Assembly: GCF_028713855.1 (NCBI RefSeq)
Contig: NZ_JAQTNN010000002.1
Span: 204,182-268,181, forward strand
Direction: 5' to 3'
Length of the DNA stretch: 64,000 nucleotides
Origin: Sulfuricurvum sp.
Lineage (GTDB): Bacteria; Campylobacterota; Campylobacteria; Campylobacterales; Sulfurimonadaceae
Numbering within the stretch: the first letter of the stretch is position 1; each line of letters begins with the position of its first letter. Position numbers and translations under genes: made by a program. Positions 21,732-32,221 of this stretch are shown piece by piece. The notes beneath the pieces are model-generated. The model worked only from the letters and a program-made list of their open reading frames with translations, searched no databases and had not been told where the DNA came from.

Positions 21732-21747
21732 AAGCCCCTAAGGGCTT
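21732..21747 (-). terminator. Hairpin downstream of the RRM-protein gene
   Basis: AAGCCC-CTAA-GGGCTT inverted repeat 12 nt after the stop; no clean T-tract. Confidence 0.45.
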
Positions 21748-21758
21748 CATGGAAGTGA

Positions 21759-22034
21759 TTACCAGCGGTCGTTGCGTGGAGGGCGTGGTGCACGAGGACG
21801 AGCTTCGTTTACACGAAGTGTACGTCCGCCGAAATCGTTACCTTCGAGGGCTGTGATCGCTTTATTAGCTTCGTCTTGGTTCGCCATTTCAACGAAACCG
21901 AAACCGCGGAAGCGGCCTGTTTCTTTATCATTTACGAACTTAACCGAACTAACTTCACCGTATTGTCCGAAAAGATCTTTAAGATCGTTTTCGTCTTTGC
22001 CGTAGGGAATGTTCCCGACATAAATTTGTGTCAC
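21759..22034 (-). CDS. RRM-family RNA-binding protein
   Basis: IYVGNIPYGKDENDLKDLFGQYG (RNP2), GRFRGFGFVEM (RNP1). Confidence 0.95.
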   Translation of the reverse strand: MTQIYVGNIPYGKDENDLKDLFGQYGEVSSVKFVNDKETGRFRGFGFVEMANQDEANKAITALEGNDFGGRTLRVNEARPRAPRPPRNDRW

Positions 22035-22161
22035 ATTGTACTCCGTGAAAAAATCGAACTATAACCAGCATAATCCTTGGCACATTTTAGCCATTACAAT
22101 CTTATGGGAATGTTAAATAAAATTGTATTTTAAAGATTAGTCTAACCATAGGGATGAACCT

Positions 22162-24087
22162 TTACAAAAATGCGCTGGCCTCGTGCAATGTGGTAAAACA
22201 CGGCTTGGTGTGTTTGCGTAAATAAGAGAGAGCATCGCTCATCATTGCCCCACCTAAAAGAATGGGATAAATCGGTTTTTTCCACGGGTATTCGAGTAGT
22301 CGGACAATGTTTAGGGTATCGGTCATCATTTGCGGAGTGATCAGAAGATAGATCATTTCGATGGCCTCGATCGCATCCACACAACGCAACGCTGCTTCAA
22401 AACGTTCACTCTGGGCATCTCCGATAATATCGATGGGATTGTTGTTCGACCAGTTGGACGGTAAAACAGCGTTGAGTGCATCGATATCACGGACGGTTAA
22501 CGTATAAAGTTTTGCCCCCCTTTCAATAATACAATCGGTTAATATGGTTCCAGGCCCTCCGGCATTGGTGATGATGGCAATATTATCAAAACTTCGGGGG
22601 TAGAGGAGTGCTTCCAGCGAATCGACGATTTTAACACCGACACTTTCCAATAACCCTTGGAACATTGGATAGTCTCCACTGAGATTTCCCGTATGAGAAA
22701 ATGCCGCTTTTCGTGCTTGAGGTGACTTTCCTGCTTTGTAGACGCGAATCGGTTTTGGACAGTTACGGAGTGAATTTAAAAATGCTTTTCCATCCCGTAT
22801 CCCCTCGGCATAAAGGGAAATAGCCTCGCATTCAGGGGAATCGGTAAGCATCGCAATGATATCGGCAAAATTCATATCGGCCATATTTCCCGCAGAGAGG
22901 ATATGCGAAAATCCGATCCCTTCTTGGGTCGCCTTATCCATGAGGGATGAGAGGACAGCGCCTGATTGAGCGATAAGGGCGAGAGAACCTTTATGGATAT
23001 TGGGCGAGCCGAAGGTGAGGTTGAGAGAATGTTTGGCCTCAAAATAGCCCAAACAATTAGGTCCGATAATATTAAGATTGTGCTGTTGTGCCAAGGTGCT
23101 TAATCGCTCTTCGCTTTGGGTATCGCCGATTTCTTTAAAGCCTGCCGAAACAATGATGAGGTTTTTGACCCCTTTGGGGATTAATGCTTCAATTGTTTCA
23201 AGGACACGATGAGAGGGGATGGTAATAACGGCGGTGTCAATCGTATCGTTAATATCATCAAGGGAAGAAAGCAGAGGATGACCGTCAAAACTTCCCCCTT
23301 TTTGATTTACCAAATAGAGTTTACCGCTAAAAGAGAGGGCGTTGCGGGCGATAGCATAGCCCACTTTGTTCGGATCCGTGGAAGCACCTATGACGGCAAC
23401 CGTACGATTGTCAAAAAAATTATTGCGATGCCGTGTTACCGGTGTGTTATCGGGAAGAGTTTTATGATAGTCGATCCGTGCATCAACGACGTGCAATCCA
23501 TGGGCGTTGAAAATGACGGGATTGAGATCGCATTCGCGAATGTTTGGATGGGTTTTGATGAAGCGTTGAAGGATTTGGATAAATTTGACGATTTCCGCAG
23601 TCATCGGTTTTGAACCTCGAAATCCTTCAAAAAGCTTGCTGATTTTGGTGGTATGAAGCGCGCGGATGATCTCTGCCTCATCGGCGTGGATATCAATGTA
23701 GCAGACGTCGCGGTAGAGCTCCAGTAAAACTCCCCCCTTGCCGAAGAGGATGATTTGACCGAAAATAGGATCATCGACGACTCCGGCAAAAAGTTCTTCC
23801 CCTTGAATCATAGCGGTGGCAATAAAACCGTCCTGAGGGTCCAATACGATCCCATGCTCGGCAATCCGGTTTACCATTTGTGTCCGAGCTGTTTCGAGCG
23901 CATCGTTATCACTAAGAGAAAGACTTACCCCTCCGATATCGCTTTTATGGATGATTTTAGGGGATTCGACTTTAAGTGCTACGGGATAAAAATCAAGAGC
24001 AATCGGTTCATTCAGAGCAAAGCGGCGAAATCGGGGGATTTGGAATCCCGATTGGGATAAAAGCGGATAAAGTTCGGATTCGAGCAC
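22162..24087 (-). CDS. ADP-forming acyl-CoA synthetase family protein (ATP-grasp domain first, CoA-binding/ligase domains second)
   Basis: N-terminal ATP-grasp (VALKVESPKIIHKSDIGGVSLSL); C-terminal CoA-binding (VAVIGASTDPNKVGYAIARN, IIGPNCLGY, HTGNLSG). Confidence 0.82.
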   Translation of the reverse strand: MLESELYPLLSQSGFQIPRFRRFALNEPIALDFYPVALKVESPKIIHKSDIGGVSLSLSDNDALETARTQMVNRIAEHGIVLDPQDGFIATAMIQGEELFAGVVDDPIFGQIILFGKGGVLLELYRDVCYIDIHADEAEIIRALHTTKISKLFEGFRGSKPMTAEIVKFIQILQRFIKTHPNIRECDLNPVIFNAHGLHVVDARIDYHKTLPDNTPVTRHRNNFFDNRTVAVIGASTDPNKVGYAIARNALSFSGKLYLVNQKGGSFDGHPLLSSLDDINDTIDTAVITIPSHRVLETIEALIPKGVKNLIIVSAGFKEIGDTQSEERLSTLAQQHNLNIIGPNCLGYFEAKHSLNLTFGSPNIHKGSLALIAQSGAVLSSLMDKATQEGIGFSHILSAGNMADMNFADIIAMLTDSPECEAISLYAEGIRDGKAFLNSLRNCPKPIRVYKAGKSPQARKAAFSHTGNLSGDYPMFQGLLESVGVKIVDSLEALLYPRSFDNIAIITNAGGPGTILTDCIIERGAKLYTLTVRDIDALNAVLPSNWSNNNPIDIIGDAQSERFEAALRCVDAIEAIEMIYLLITPQMMTDTLNIVRLLEYPWKKPIYPILLGGAMMSDALSYLRKHTKPCFTTLHEASAFL

Positions 24088-24109
24088 GACGATTCCTTAG
24101 AACAAATTT

Positions 24110-26224
24110 TTAGGTAGTATAGCCTAAGGAGGGAGCGGGTGTAAAGTAGAGGTCTTTGTTTTTAAATTTTTGCAAGATCACATCTTTTGGGAGAGGGTGA
24201 CAGAGGTGGAACCCTTGAAGGGTATCGATTTTATTTTCGATCAAATAATCAAAATGTTCGCTCCCCTCAACGCCCTCGGCCGTTACACTCATTCCGAGCA
24301 CATGGGCGAGATTGGACATTGCTTCGACAATATGACGATGAGAATTCACTTCAAAGAGAGTGAGGATAAATGATTTATCAATTTTGAGGGTATCAATGGG
24401 AAGTTGAGCAAGATAGGCAAAAGATGAATATCCGGTTCCAAAATCATCCAATGCGATTCTAACCCCTCCCTTTTTGAGCTGCGTGAGCTGAACAGCGGCA
24501 ATGTCAATATTTTCCATAACGGCACTTTCCGTTAGCTCAACTTTTAAAAATGCGGGCGGAATAGAACGTTCTTCTAAATACGTTAGGAGGTCATGCGCAA
24601 AATACTCTTGATGAAGCTGTTTGGCAGAGACATTAATTGCAATGAAAAACGGTTCATCCGAACGTTCGCGAAGAGTTGTAATAAAGTCACAGGCTTGCCG
24701 CAGTACCTCTTTTCCGATGAGAAGAATATCGCCGTTGGTTTCGGCAACCGCAATAAAAATGTCTGGAGCTATAAATCCCTCTTGGGGATGAGGGAGGCGC
24801 AACAGGGCTTCATACCCTTCCAAGCGAAGCGTTTTACTATCGATCAGGGGCTGGAAATAGAGTTCAAACAGGTTTTGGCTCAGACCGTCTCGTACCAATG
24901 ATTCGATGTGTAAAAAGTTGTGAATAGCGCGTTGCATCGAGGCGTGGTAGTAAACGAATTGGTTTTTACCTTTGTTTTTGGCTTCGTACATCGCGGTATC
25001 GGCATGTTTGATCAAATCTTCGCCGTTTGAAGCATCTTGGGGATAGAGAACGATACCGATGGAAGTTGAAAGGAAAAAATCGAGTTCATTGATCTGTATC
25101 GGAGTTTTGAATATTTGGATTAGACGATTCGCGAAAATATCGATGTTTGATGTATCGGCATCTTGGAGCAAAACAACGAATTCATCGCCCCCGAAACGGG
25201 CACAAAAATCATATTTAGCCGCTGTTTCGAGAATGCGGCGGCTTACTTCGATAAGGATTTTATCGCCGATTTCATGCCCCATCGTATCGTTGATATTTTT
25301 AAAATTGTCCAAATCCAAGAAAAGGAGGGCAAACGGAGATGAGGGAGAATTTTCAAAGCGATTATCGAGCTGAAGTTTCAGTTTGGCTCGATTCGGAAGC
25401 TGTGTGAGCGGATCATGATAAGCTAAAAATGCAATCTCATCGCTTTGGGTTTTAGAGGAGGTAATATCACTGGTGATGCCGATAAAAAGTTGGAGTTTGG
25501 GATGGTGATGAATGCGGCTGTTGAGCCATCGAAATTCGCCGTCACTGCGAAAAATCCGGAATCGAATTTCTTGGGATTGTCCTGGAGCCAAGGTTTCAAA
25601 AAACATCTGTACCAAGGCTCGGTCATCAGGGTGAATTTGTTGCTGCCAAAGGGATTGATCGGCTAAAAAGATCTCTTTGGTAAAGCCGAAAATCCCCTCA
25701 ACCGCATTATTGACGTAGCGCAGTGAGAGTGTTTTATTGTCGATATACCAGATCACCTCATTTATACTGCCTAATATCTCTTCAATCTCTTGATTTTTAG
25801 AGGTGAGTAGTACGGATAGCTCCCGAGCCTGATGTTCAATCAGCTCTTTGGACGAGAGCAGTTCTTTATTAAGACGATTGACGTCTGTGAGATTTCGCAC
25901 ATTGACAAAAAAACGGATATGGTTATTTTTACGAATCATCCGCACACTCTTAATGGCTTGGATGATTTTACCGTCACGATGGAGAAAATCGGTATCGGCA
26001 TTAAGCGATTTGCCTTCTCTCATAACTTTGGCGATACACTCGGTGAATACGTCGATATCAGCGAGCAGGCTCAGCATATTGAGCCCTAAAAGGAGGTCAT
26101 TTTCATAGCCGACCATATCGGAAAAGGCTTCATTGGCAAAGAGAATAACCCCTCGCTCATCGACCATAAGTATCCCTTCCGGAAGATAATTGAGTACATC
26201 ATAAAGAGGGGCTTCGGCTTGCAT
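24110..26224 (-). CDS. PAS-PAS-GGDEF-EAL c-di-GMP signalling protein
   Basis: PAS domains; RFGGDEFVVLL; YEALLRL; DDFGTGYSSFAYL. Confidence 0.93.
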   Translation of the reverse strand: MQAEAPLYDVLNYLPEGILMVDERGVILFANEAFSDMVGYENDLLLGLNMLSLLADIDVFTECIAKVMREGKSLNADTDFLHRDGKIIQAIKSVRMIRKNNHIRFFVNVRNLTDVNRLNKELLSSKELIEHQARELSVLLTSKNQEIEEILGSINEVIWYIDNKTLSLRYVNNAVEGIFGFTKEIFLADQSLWQQQIHPDDRALVQMFFETLAPGQSQEIRFRIFRSDGEFRWLNSRIHHHPKLQLFIGITSDITSSKTQSDEIAFLAYHDPLTQLPNRAKLKLQLDNRFENSPSSPFALLFLDLDNFKNINDTMGHEIGDKILIEVSRRILETAAKYDFCARFGGDEFVVLLQDADTSNIDIFANRLIQIFKTPIQINELDFFLSTSIGIVLYPQDASNGEDLIKHADTAMYEAKNKGKNQFVYYHASMQRAIHNFLHIESLVRDGLSQNLFELYFQPLIDSKTLRLEGYEALLRLPHPQEGFIAPDIFIAVAETNGDILLIGKEVLRQACDFITTLRERSDEPFFIAINVSAKQLHQEYFAHDLLTYLEERSIPPAFLKVELTESAVMENIDIAAVQLTQLKKGGVRIALDDFGTGYSSFAYLAQLPIDTLKIDKSFILTLFEVNSHRHIVEAMSNLAHVLGMSVTAEGVEGSEHFDYLIENKIDTLQGFHLCHPLPKDVILQKFKNKDLYFTPAPSLGYTT

Positions 26225-26355
26225 ATATTCCCAAACGTGATTATTTTGTGATATTGTAATTTGTTATAGTTTAAAACTTCCTTTTAAATGTATTAGGAAT
26301 CCATAATCAGAATTTAGCTATAATCGCGAAATTTTAGTATGTAAAGAGTTTTGCA

Positions 26356-27960
26356 ATGGTACAAGTCACAAAATTAACAATGCGTTTTGGAAGTCGGGTT
26401 TTATTTGAGGGGATCAACCTCAAACTTGATCGTAATAAACGTTACGGTCTTATCGGTGCTAACGGCGCCGGAAAAACAACTTTTTTGAAAATTCTCAGCG
26501 GTGAGATCAAAGAGTATGAGGGAGATGTCTCTATCGAGCCGGGGCTCAAAGTAGGTATTTTAGGACAAAATCAGTTTGCATTTGAAGATTTCACGATTGC
26601 CGATGCGGTATTGTGGGGGAACAAACGTCTTTACGATGCGATCAAAGAGAAAGAGTATTTATACGCCAACGGCGATTTTGAAGATGACAAAACCAACGAT
26701 CGTCTTGCCGAGTTGGAGATGATCTCGGTCGAAGAAGATCCGACCTATGAATACGATGTTCAAATCGCCAAAATTTTGGAAAACGTCGGAATCAGTTCGG
26801 AGCATCACAATGATTTGATGTCAAGCCTCCCATCATCAGAGAAATTTAAAGTTTTGTTGGCACAAGTGCTCTACCCGAAACCGGACGTTTTGTTCCTCGA
26901 TGAGCCTACCAATAACCTCGATATCGATACGATCGGATGGTTGGAGCGTGAGCTTCAACGCCATGAGGGGACATTGGTTATCATCTCGCATGACCGTCAC
27001 TTCATCAATGCCGTTGTTACCAACATTCTTGACGTCGATTTCCAAAAAATTCGAGAGTTTACCGGAACCTATGATGATTGGTATCTCGCTTCTACCGTTA
27101 TGGCAAACCAAGCACAGTTAGACCGTGATAAAAAAGTAAAAGAGAAAGAGCAACTCGAAGCGTTCGTCCGACGATTCTCGGCAAATGCATCAAAAGCGAA
27201 ACAGGCAACCTCTCGTCAAAAACAACTCGATAAATTAACCATCGAAGATATCAAACCATCAAGCCGCCGTGACCCAAGTATCGTTTTCAAAGCGAAACGT
27301 CCTATGGGGGATGAAGCATTGCGTGTGGCGAATGTTTCTCACAGTTATGGCGATTTGAATGTCTTGCGCGATTTTGATATTCTTGTTTCTCCGGGTGAAA
27401 AAATTGCGATTATCGGTGCCAATGGTGCCGGTAAATCAACCTTGTGTAAACTTCTTATGGAAGAGATGAAGCCGACAAGCGGAACTATTACGTGGGGAGC
27501 GACGATTGAATATAGTTATTTCCCGCAAGATACTACGGATAAAATCAAAGGGGACGGAACGCTGTATGACTGGCTTCGCGGGTTTGATCCTAAACGTGAA
27601 ATTTCAGAGATTCGTAACTGTTTGGGACGTATGCTTTTCAACGGTGAACAGCAAGAGAAAAGTGTAGAGAAAATTTCAGGGGGAGAAAAACATCGTATGA
27701 TGCTCTCTAAGATGATGTTGGAGGGGGGGAATTTCCTCGTACTCGATGAGCCTACCAATCACCTTGACCTTGAAGCGATTATCGCATTGGGTGAAGCGTT
27801 GCTGGATTTTGAAGGTAATGTTATTTGTGTGAGTCATGACCGTGAGCTTCTTGATGCATTTGCAGATCGTATTATTGAGTTGCACCTCGATGGAACTTAT
27901 ATCGATTTCAAAGGTTCGTACGAAGAGTTTGCCGAAGCTAAAGCGAGCGGAAGTTTATAA
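26356..27960 (+). CDS. ABC-F family ATPase (YbiT/Ettl-like)
   Basis: Two ABC domains (GANGAGKTTFLKIL; GANGAGKSTLCKLL), two LDEPTN motifs, no TM. Confidence 0.92.
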   Translation: MVQVTKLTMRFGSRVLFEGINLKLDRNKRYGLIGANGAGKTTFLKILSGEIKEYEGDVSIEPGLKVGILGQNQFAFEDFTIADAVLWGNKRLYDAIKEKEYLYANGDFEDDKTNDRLAELEMISVEEDPTYEYDVQIAKILENVGISSEHHNDLMSSLPSSEKFKVLLAQVLYPKPDVLFLDEPTNNLDIDTIGWLERELQRHEGTLVIISHDRHFINAVVTNILDVDFQKIREFTGTYDDWYLASTVMANQAQLDRDKKVKEKEQLEAFVRRFSANASKAKQATSRQKQLDKLTIEDIKPSSRRDPSIVFKAKRPMGDEALRVANVSHSYGDLNVLRDFDILVSPGEKIAIIGANGAGKSTLCKLLMEEMKPTSGTITWGATIEYSYFPQDTTDKIKGDGTLYDWLRGFDPKREISEIRNCLGRMLFNGEQQEKSVEKISGGEKHRMMLSKMMLEGGNFLVLDEPTNHLDLEAIIALGEALLDFEGNVICVSHDRELLDAFADRIIELHLDGTYIDFKGSYEEFAEAKASGSL

Positions 27961-27982
27961 TTTGAATTGAGTGGAGAGAAGG

Positions 27983-28813
27983 ATGGAGTATAAAGCTTTT
28001 ATCGGATTAGGGGTCGCGGGCAACTTCGCCCTCCACCTCGAACAAGCAGGCGAAAGTGCTGATTTTAAGGATATTCTCACCGAAGACCCGAACGGTCCGA
28101 AAGGGATGTTTCCTTTTTACATCCCCGGGCGTGAGGGACAGCTTGGTACTTATCCGCTCAGTTCCAATACGATTCTACTTCCCAATGAAGAGTGTAACGT
28201 CCAGCCTGAACCTGAAGTGGCTCTTATTTGTGATCTTGATTATGATGCAGACGGTAACGTAACTGCGATCACACCGAAATTTTTCGGTGCCTATAACGAC
28301 TGTTCGCTCCGTAAAGAGGGAGCTGAGAAAATCAGCCATAAGAAAAATTGGGGCGAAGCATCCAAAGGATTATCTTCGACCTTGATCGCGATCGATGCAT
28401 TTGAGAAGGGTGGAGTGATGGATACCTATCGTATCGCCTCATTTTTACGACGTGAGGGGATGTTGATGCGCTATGGCGAAGATGTCGAACTCACGGGGTA
28501 CAGCTTCTTTTACGGTAAATTACTGGAGTGGATGAAAAAGCAGATTAATTCCCAGAGTGATTTCGGTCCATTAGAGCCGATCAGAGAGTATTTGCTAGAT
28601 GCCGAAAATCCTAAACAGGCGATTATTAGCATCGGGGCGACCCGTTATACCCGTTTTGGAGAGATAAACTTTCTACAAGAGGGGGATGAGGTGATCGTTG
28701 TGGTGTATGATAATGCAAAATACTGTACCAATCCGATTCTCTCTATGGCGAACCGTAATGCTTTTGAATCCGAAGGAATCAGCGCATTGGTGCAAAGGGT
28801 GATTCGTGCTTAA
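27983..28813 (+). CDS. Conserved protein, DUF5718-like
   Basis: EYKAFIGLGVAGNFALHLEQAGE...; family name from recollection only. Confidence 0.55.
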   Translation: MEYKAFIGLGVAGNFALHLEQAGESADFKDILTEDPNGPKGMFPFYIPGREGQLGTYPLSSNTILLPNEECNVQPEPEVALICDLDYDADGNVTAITPKFFGAYNDCSLRKEGAEKISHKKNWGEASKGLSSTLIAIDAFEKGGVMDTYRIASFLRREGMLMRYGEDVELTGYSFFYGKLLEWMKKQINSQSDFGPLEPIREYLLDAENPKQAIISIGATRYTRFGEINFLQEGDEVIVVVYDNAKYCTNPILSMANRNAFESEGISALVQRVIRA

Positions 28814-29012
28814 ACCAGGACTTTATCGTCATTATAAAGGAAAACATTACGAGGTAATCGGAGTGGCAAAACACTCTGAGACCTCTGAAAGTCTTGTCGT
28901 ATATCGTCCTCTGTATGGCGAACGGGGGTTATGGGTGCGACCGCTGGAGATGTTTATCGAGATTCTCCCCAACGGAACAAAACGGTTTGAATACTGCGGA
29001 GAGGTTCAGTGA
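28806..29012 (+). CDS. DUF1653-family small protein
   Basis: GLYRHYKGKHYEVIGVAKHSETSESLVVYRPLYGERGLWVRPLEMF. Confidence 0.85.
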   Translation: MLKPGLYRHYKGKHYEVIGVAKHSETSESLVVYRPLYGERGLWVRPLEMFIEILPNGTKRFEYCGEVQ

Positions 29013-29347
29013 GTCGAGGGATAAAACTCTCGCTCGATCTCGGCGCATCATGGAATGATGGATGGAGTATGGAGGAGGAGAAAACTTCTAACTCACTCGT
29101 TCTTCTCGATCCTTCCGCACACCGGCTTGTTTTCCAAAAAGAGAAGCGTAAAGGGAAAGTGGTGACGCTTGTCGGCCCTTTCAGTCTCAGCGAAGAAGAT
29201 GCCCAAAAGGCTCTTTCAACTCTCAAAAAGTCACTTGCCTGTGGGGGTGCGTATAAAGAGGGGTGGATGGAGTTCCAAGGAGATATCTCTTTGAAAGTGC
29301 GTGAAAATCTCGAAAAACTGGGATTTAAGTTTAAAAATCCGAAATAA
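29009..29347 (+). CDS. Hypothetical protein
   Basis: Overlaps the upstream stop by 4 nt; good operon context. Confidence 0.55.
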   Translation: MSRGIKLSLDLGASWNDGWSMEEEKTSNSLVLLDPSAHRLVFQKEKRKGKVVTLVGPFSLSEEDAQKALSTLKKSLACGGAYKEGWMEFQGDISLKVRENLEKLGFKFKNPK

Positions 29348-29348
29348 C

Positions 29349-30557
29349 TTACAGTTTATTTCCAAATACCACTTGATTACGCCCCCGCTCTTTTGCCGCA
29401 TAGAGGTTGGTGTCTGCCGCATGGATCAGTGCATCATCTCCCATCAGTGCCGTCGGAACGATACATATTCCTCCGATGGAGACGCTTAGTGTCGGTAAAA
29501 TTTTGCTCCCCTTATGCTCTATTTTTAAACTTTCAATATTGGCACGTACTTTTTCCCCCATCAAGCGGGCATTTGTGCAATCCGTATCGGTGAGGATAAC
29601 TCCAAACTCTTCTCCGCCCAGACGAAACGGATAATCTCCCGGACGCTGAAAGGTATTTTTGAGGGTTTTAGCGACTGCCTGAAGCGCTTGGTCTCCTTGC
29701 AGATGTCCGTAGGTATCATTGTATTGTTTGAAATAATCGATATCCAGCATCATAAATACAAACGGTTTACCGGAACGCAGGGCGCGTTTGAACTCCCGCT
29801 CATAAACGACATTAAAATAGCGCCGATTATATAGGGCTGTGAGAGAATCGGTGTAAGAAGCCTGTTCGAGTTTGAGATTAAGATGTTGGAGGGTTTCGGT
29901 TGATTCAATCAACTGTTGCTGCTGTAATTCGATACGGGCAAAAATTTTCCATGCCAATCCCATGACAAAAATCAATATCACCACCAAAAATAGGATCAGT
30001 TGAAGAAGAGCATTTTGATATCGTGCCATAAGCTCCGAATGTTCATATTGTGCCGCCGCACTTTCGTATATGCTAAGACGGTGGAGGGTTTCATGGATCG
30101 ATTGAAGATTATCGTTTAAGGTCGCTAATGATATCGGATGGGATAATTTCGGATCGAGAATGATTGAGCGGAGTTGAGTAAAATAATTTCCCACTAGATC
30201 CATTTGTGATTCGGTGTAATCAACATAAGGCATCTCCTCAGGACGTTTGGGATGAGAGAGATAGTTGCTCCACCCTTGTTGAATCTTTTCCAATCCAACC
30301 GATATTTTTTGTGCCGCATCATCGTCACTGATAAGATGATTATTCCAGCGATAAACGGTTATGGCAAGATCGTTTTGATAGGTATCGGTTATTAATGAGA
30401 GTTCATTTAAAGGGAGAAGGGAACCGAAATAGAGGGTATCCATGTGCCGTTTGATATTTTGGATATTAAAATATCCGATCAGTCCTACGACGGTGAGCCC
30501 GAAGCCAACCAGCAACAATAAATAGAGCAGTTTGGACTTTAGTTTGAGTGATTCCAC
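29349..30557 (-). CDS. Membrane diguanylate cyclase (GGEEF) with 4-helix-bundle-type sensor
   Basis: Two TMs around a periplasmic helical region; FRLGGEEFGVILTDTD. Confidence 0.92.
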   Translation of the reverse strand: MESLKLKSKLLYLLLLVGFGLTVVGLIGYFNIQNIKRHMDTLYFGSLLPLNELSLITDTYQNDLAITVYRWNNHLISDDDAAQKISVGLEKIQQGWSNYLSHPKRPEEMPYVDYTESQMDLVGNYFTQLRSIILDPKLSHPISLATLNDNLQSIHETLHRLSIYESAAAQYEHSELMARYQNALLQLILFLVVILIFVMGLAWKIFARIELQQQQLIESTETLQHLNLKLEQASYTDSLTALYNRRYFNVVYEREFKRALRSGKPFVFMMLDIDYFKQYNDTYGHLQGDQALQAVAKTLKNTFQRPGDYPFRLGGEEFGVILTDTDCTNARLMGEKVRANIESLKIEHKGSKILPTLSVSIGGICIVPTALMGDDALIHAADTNLYAAKERGRNQVVFGNKL

Positions 30558-30650
30558 GGTTTGTTTTTATCTTTTATATTTGGATAAATAATCTAAGCAA
30601 CTCCTATACCAAAAGCTATTACAATCACATATTAGAATCGGAGGTCAACG

Positions 30651-30965
30651 ATGGCAAAACGACTTATCAAAGACGAGCGGATTAAAACGATTGTCCATAA
30701 CATCGCTGAAGATTTTCGCTTTTCGCATGAGACAGGTGATTATGCGCTCTTGTTTTATAAAGCTGATACCGAAGGGGTGATTCGAGGGGTTGATATCGAA
30801 TCGATGATTGAGTATCTTTCCACAGGGCTCACCGAACTTCAAGATAATATTCAATGGCGTCGAGAGTTTTTAAGCGATAATCCAGGCATGGATGAGATGC
30901 GGATGTTGGAAAATCTCGGTGTTATCGAAAAAGAATATATCGATTTACTCGAATTTTTACGTTGA
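30651..30965 (+). CDS. Hypothetical protein
   Basis: ORF with upstream RBS (ggaggt) and no overlap. Confidence 0.6.
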   Translation: MAKRLIKDERIKTIVHNIAEDFRFSHETGDYALLFYKADTEGVIRGVDIESMIEYLSTGLTELQDNIQWRREFLSDNPGMDEMRMLENLGVIEKEYIDLLEFLR

Positions 30966-30990
30966 GAATCGATTAAAGAAGGTTGAAAAT

Positions 30991-31380
30991 ATGAAATTGA
31001 AACGTTTAGCAGGATATAGCCTATTGGTTGCCTCAATACTCAATGCAAATGATGGTTTTAACAGTGAATTGAGTCATTTTGCCGGTGGGGCTGTTATGGC
31101 AGGGGGGATTACGGCTGTAGTCGATCGTTTCTATCCGGAATATCGATCGGATAGAGGGATGATCGGATTTGGAATAAGCAGTGCCGCTATTGCTGCGGAG
31201 CAGGGTATAGAGTATGCTCTTCATGGAAATGGCCGCGGTCAGTTAATTGATATCGCTTCACACGTAGCAGGTTCAGCACTGGGTGCATTTGTTACAGATC
31301 AGTATATTTTATCACCCGTATTCCAAAACTCGGCGAGTGAGGGGAAATATCTCGGAATGAGTCTCCAACATACTTTTTGA
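30991..31380 (+). CDS. Hypothetical membrane protein
   Basis: Start MKLKRLAGYSLLVASILNANDGFNSELSHFAGGAVMAGG; hydrophobic segments. Confidence 0.6.
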   Translation: MKLKRLAGYSLLVASILNANDGFNSELSHFAGGAVMAGGITAVVDRFYPEYRSDRGMIGFGISSAAIAAEQGIEYALHGNGRGQLIDIASHVAGSALGAFVTDQYILSPVFQNSASEGKYLGMSLQHTF

Positions 31381-31394
31381 GTGAATCGTACTGC

Positions 31395-31796
31395 TTATTG
31401 CTTGGGTTTATAAGGTTCTAGAGGGAGTTTCTTTCCTATAGCGTATTGAATCCCCCCTTGCAAATCGATAACGTTATACCCTTGCTGTTTTCCTAAAAAA
31501 TTTCCCACGACTTGGGTACGGTTTCCGCTGTTACAGATAAGGGCGAATTTTTCCCCTTTTTTGACGACTTTATTCAGTTGTCCTAAAAAGATTTCGGTAT
31601 TGTAGTTACCTTGTTCATCAAAAAAGGTGATAGGGATGGAGCCTTTGACAAGTCCTGTCGTTTTCCACTCAGAAGGGGTACGGATATCAATAATCTTGAT
31701 TTTTGAATCGATCAGTTTCTGATCAATCGGCTGACGGATATAATCGGCCATTAACGTCGTAGCAGACATCAATAGGGCAATGAAAAGAATACGCAT
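31395..31796 (-). CDS. Periplasmic rhodanese-like protein
   Basis: Signal peptide; KIIDIRTPSEWKTTGLV; ALICNSGNRTQVV active-site loop. Confidence 0.88.
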   Translation of the reverse strand: MRILFIALLMSATTLMADYIRQPIDQKLIDSKIKIIDIRTPSEWKTTGLVKGSIPITFFDEQGNYNTEIFLGQLNKVVKKGEKFALICNSGNRTQVVGNFLGKQQGYNVIDLQGGIQYAIGKKLPLEPYKPKQ

Positions 31797-31858
31797 TTTG
31801 AATCCTCTAATAGGTATAATGGTGGTATTGTATCGATGAATAATTAATATGAGGGTTT

Positions 31859-32221
31859 ATGGGGACATCTAAAACAGAAAATTCAAAACGGCTTCGGTAT
31901 ATCCGGCTGTTGGGTCGTTTTATCAGCGGAATACTCTCGTATCTGGCCAAAAGTGAGTCCCCGACGAAAGAGCAGTATGACCAAAAAGTGGATATGAATT
32001 TTCGTTTTTTAGAAAAGAATGAAGCGGTAACACTTTACAAAGACGAGTACACCGAACTCGAAGCACTTGGTCAGAAAATCCTTGATTATCGAGCCAGTGA
32101 TATGGAGATCGAGACGATTAAAGAAGAGTTATTTTATGCCCAAAATCAGCTGGAGAAGCGGGTAAATGCGCGCCGCTATAAGAAATCAAAACATGATAAT
32201 CACGCTACGGACGGTTGGTAA
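31859..32221 (+). CDS. Hypothetical protein
   Basis: ORF filling the gap between divergent/convergent genes. Confidence 0.5.
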   Translation: MGTSKTENSKRLRYIRLLGRFISGILSYLAKSESPTKEQYDQKVDMNFRFLEKNEAVTLYKDEYTELEALGQKILDYRASDMEIETIKEELFYAQNQLEKRVNARRYKKSKHDNHATDGW

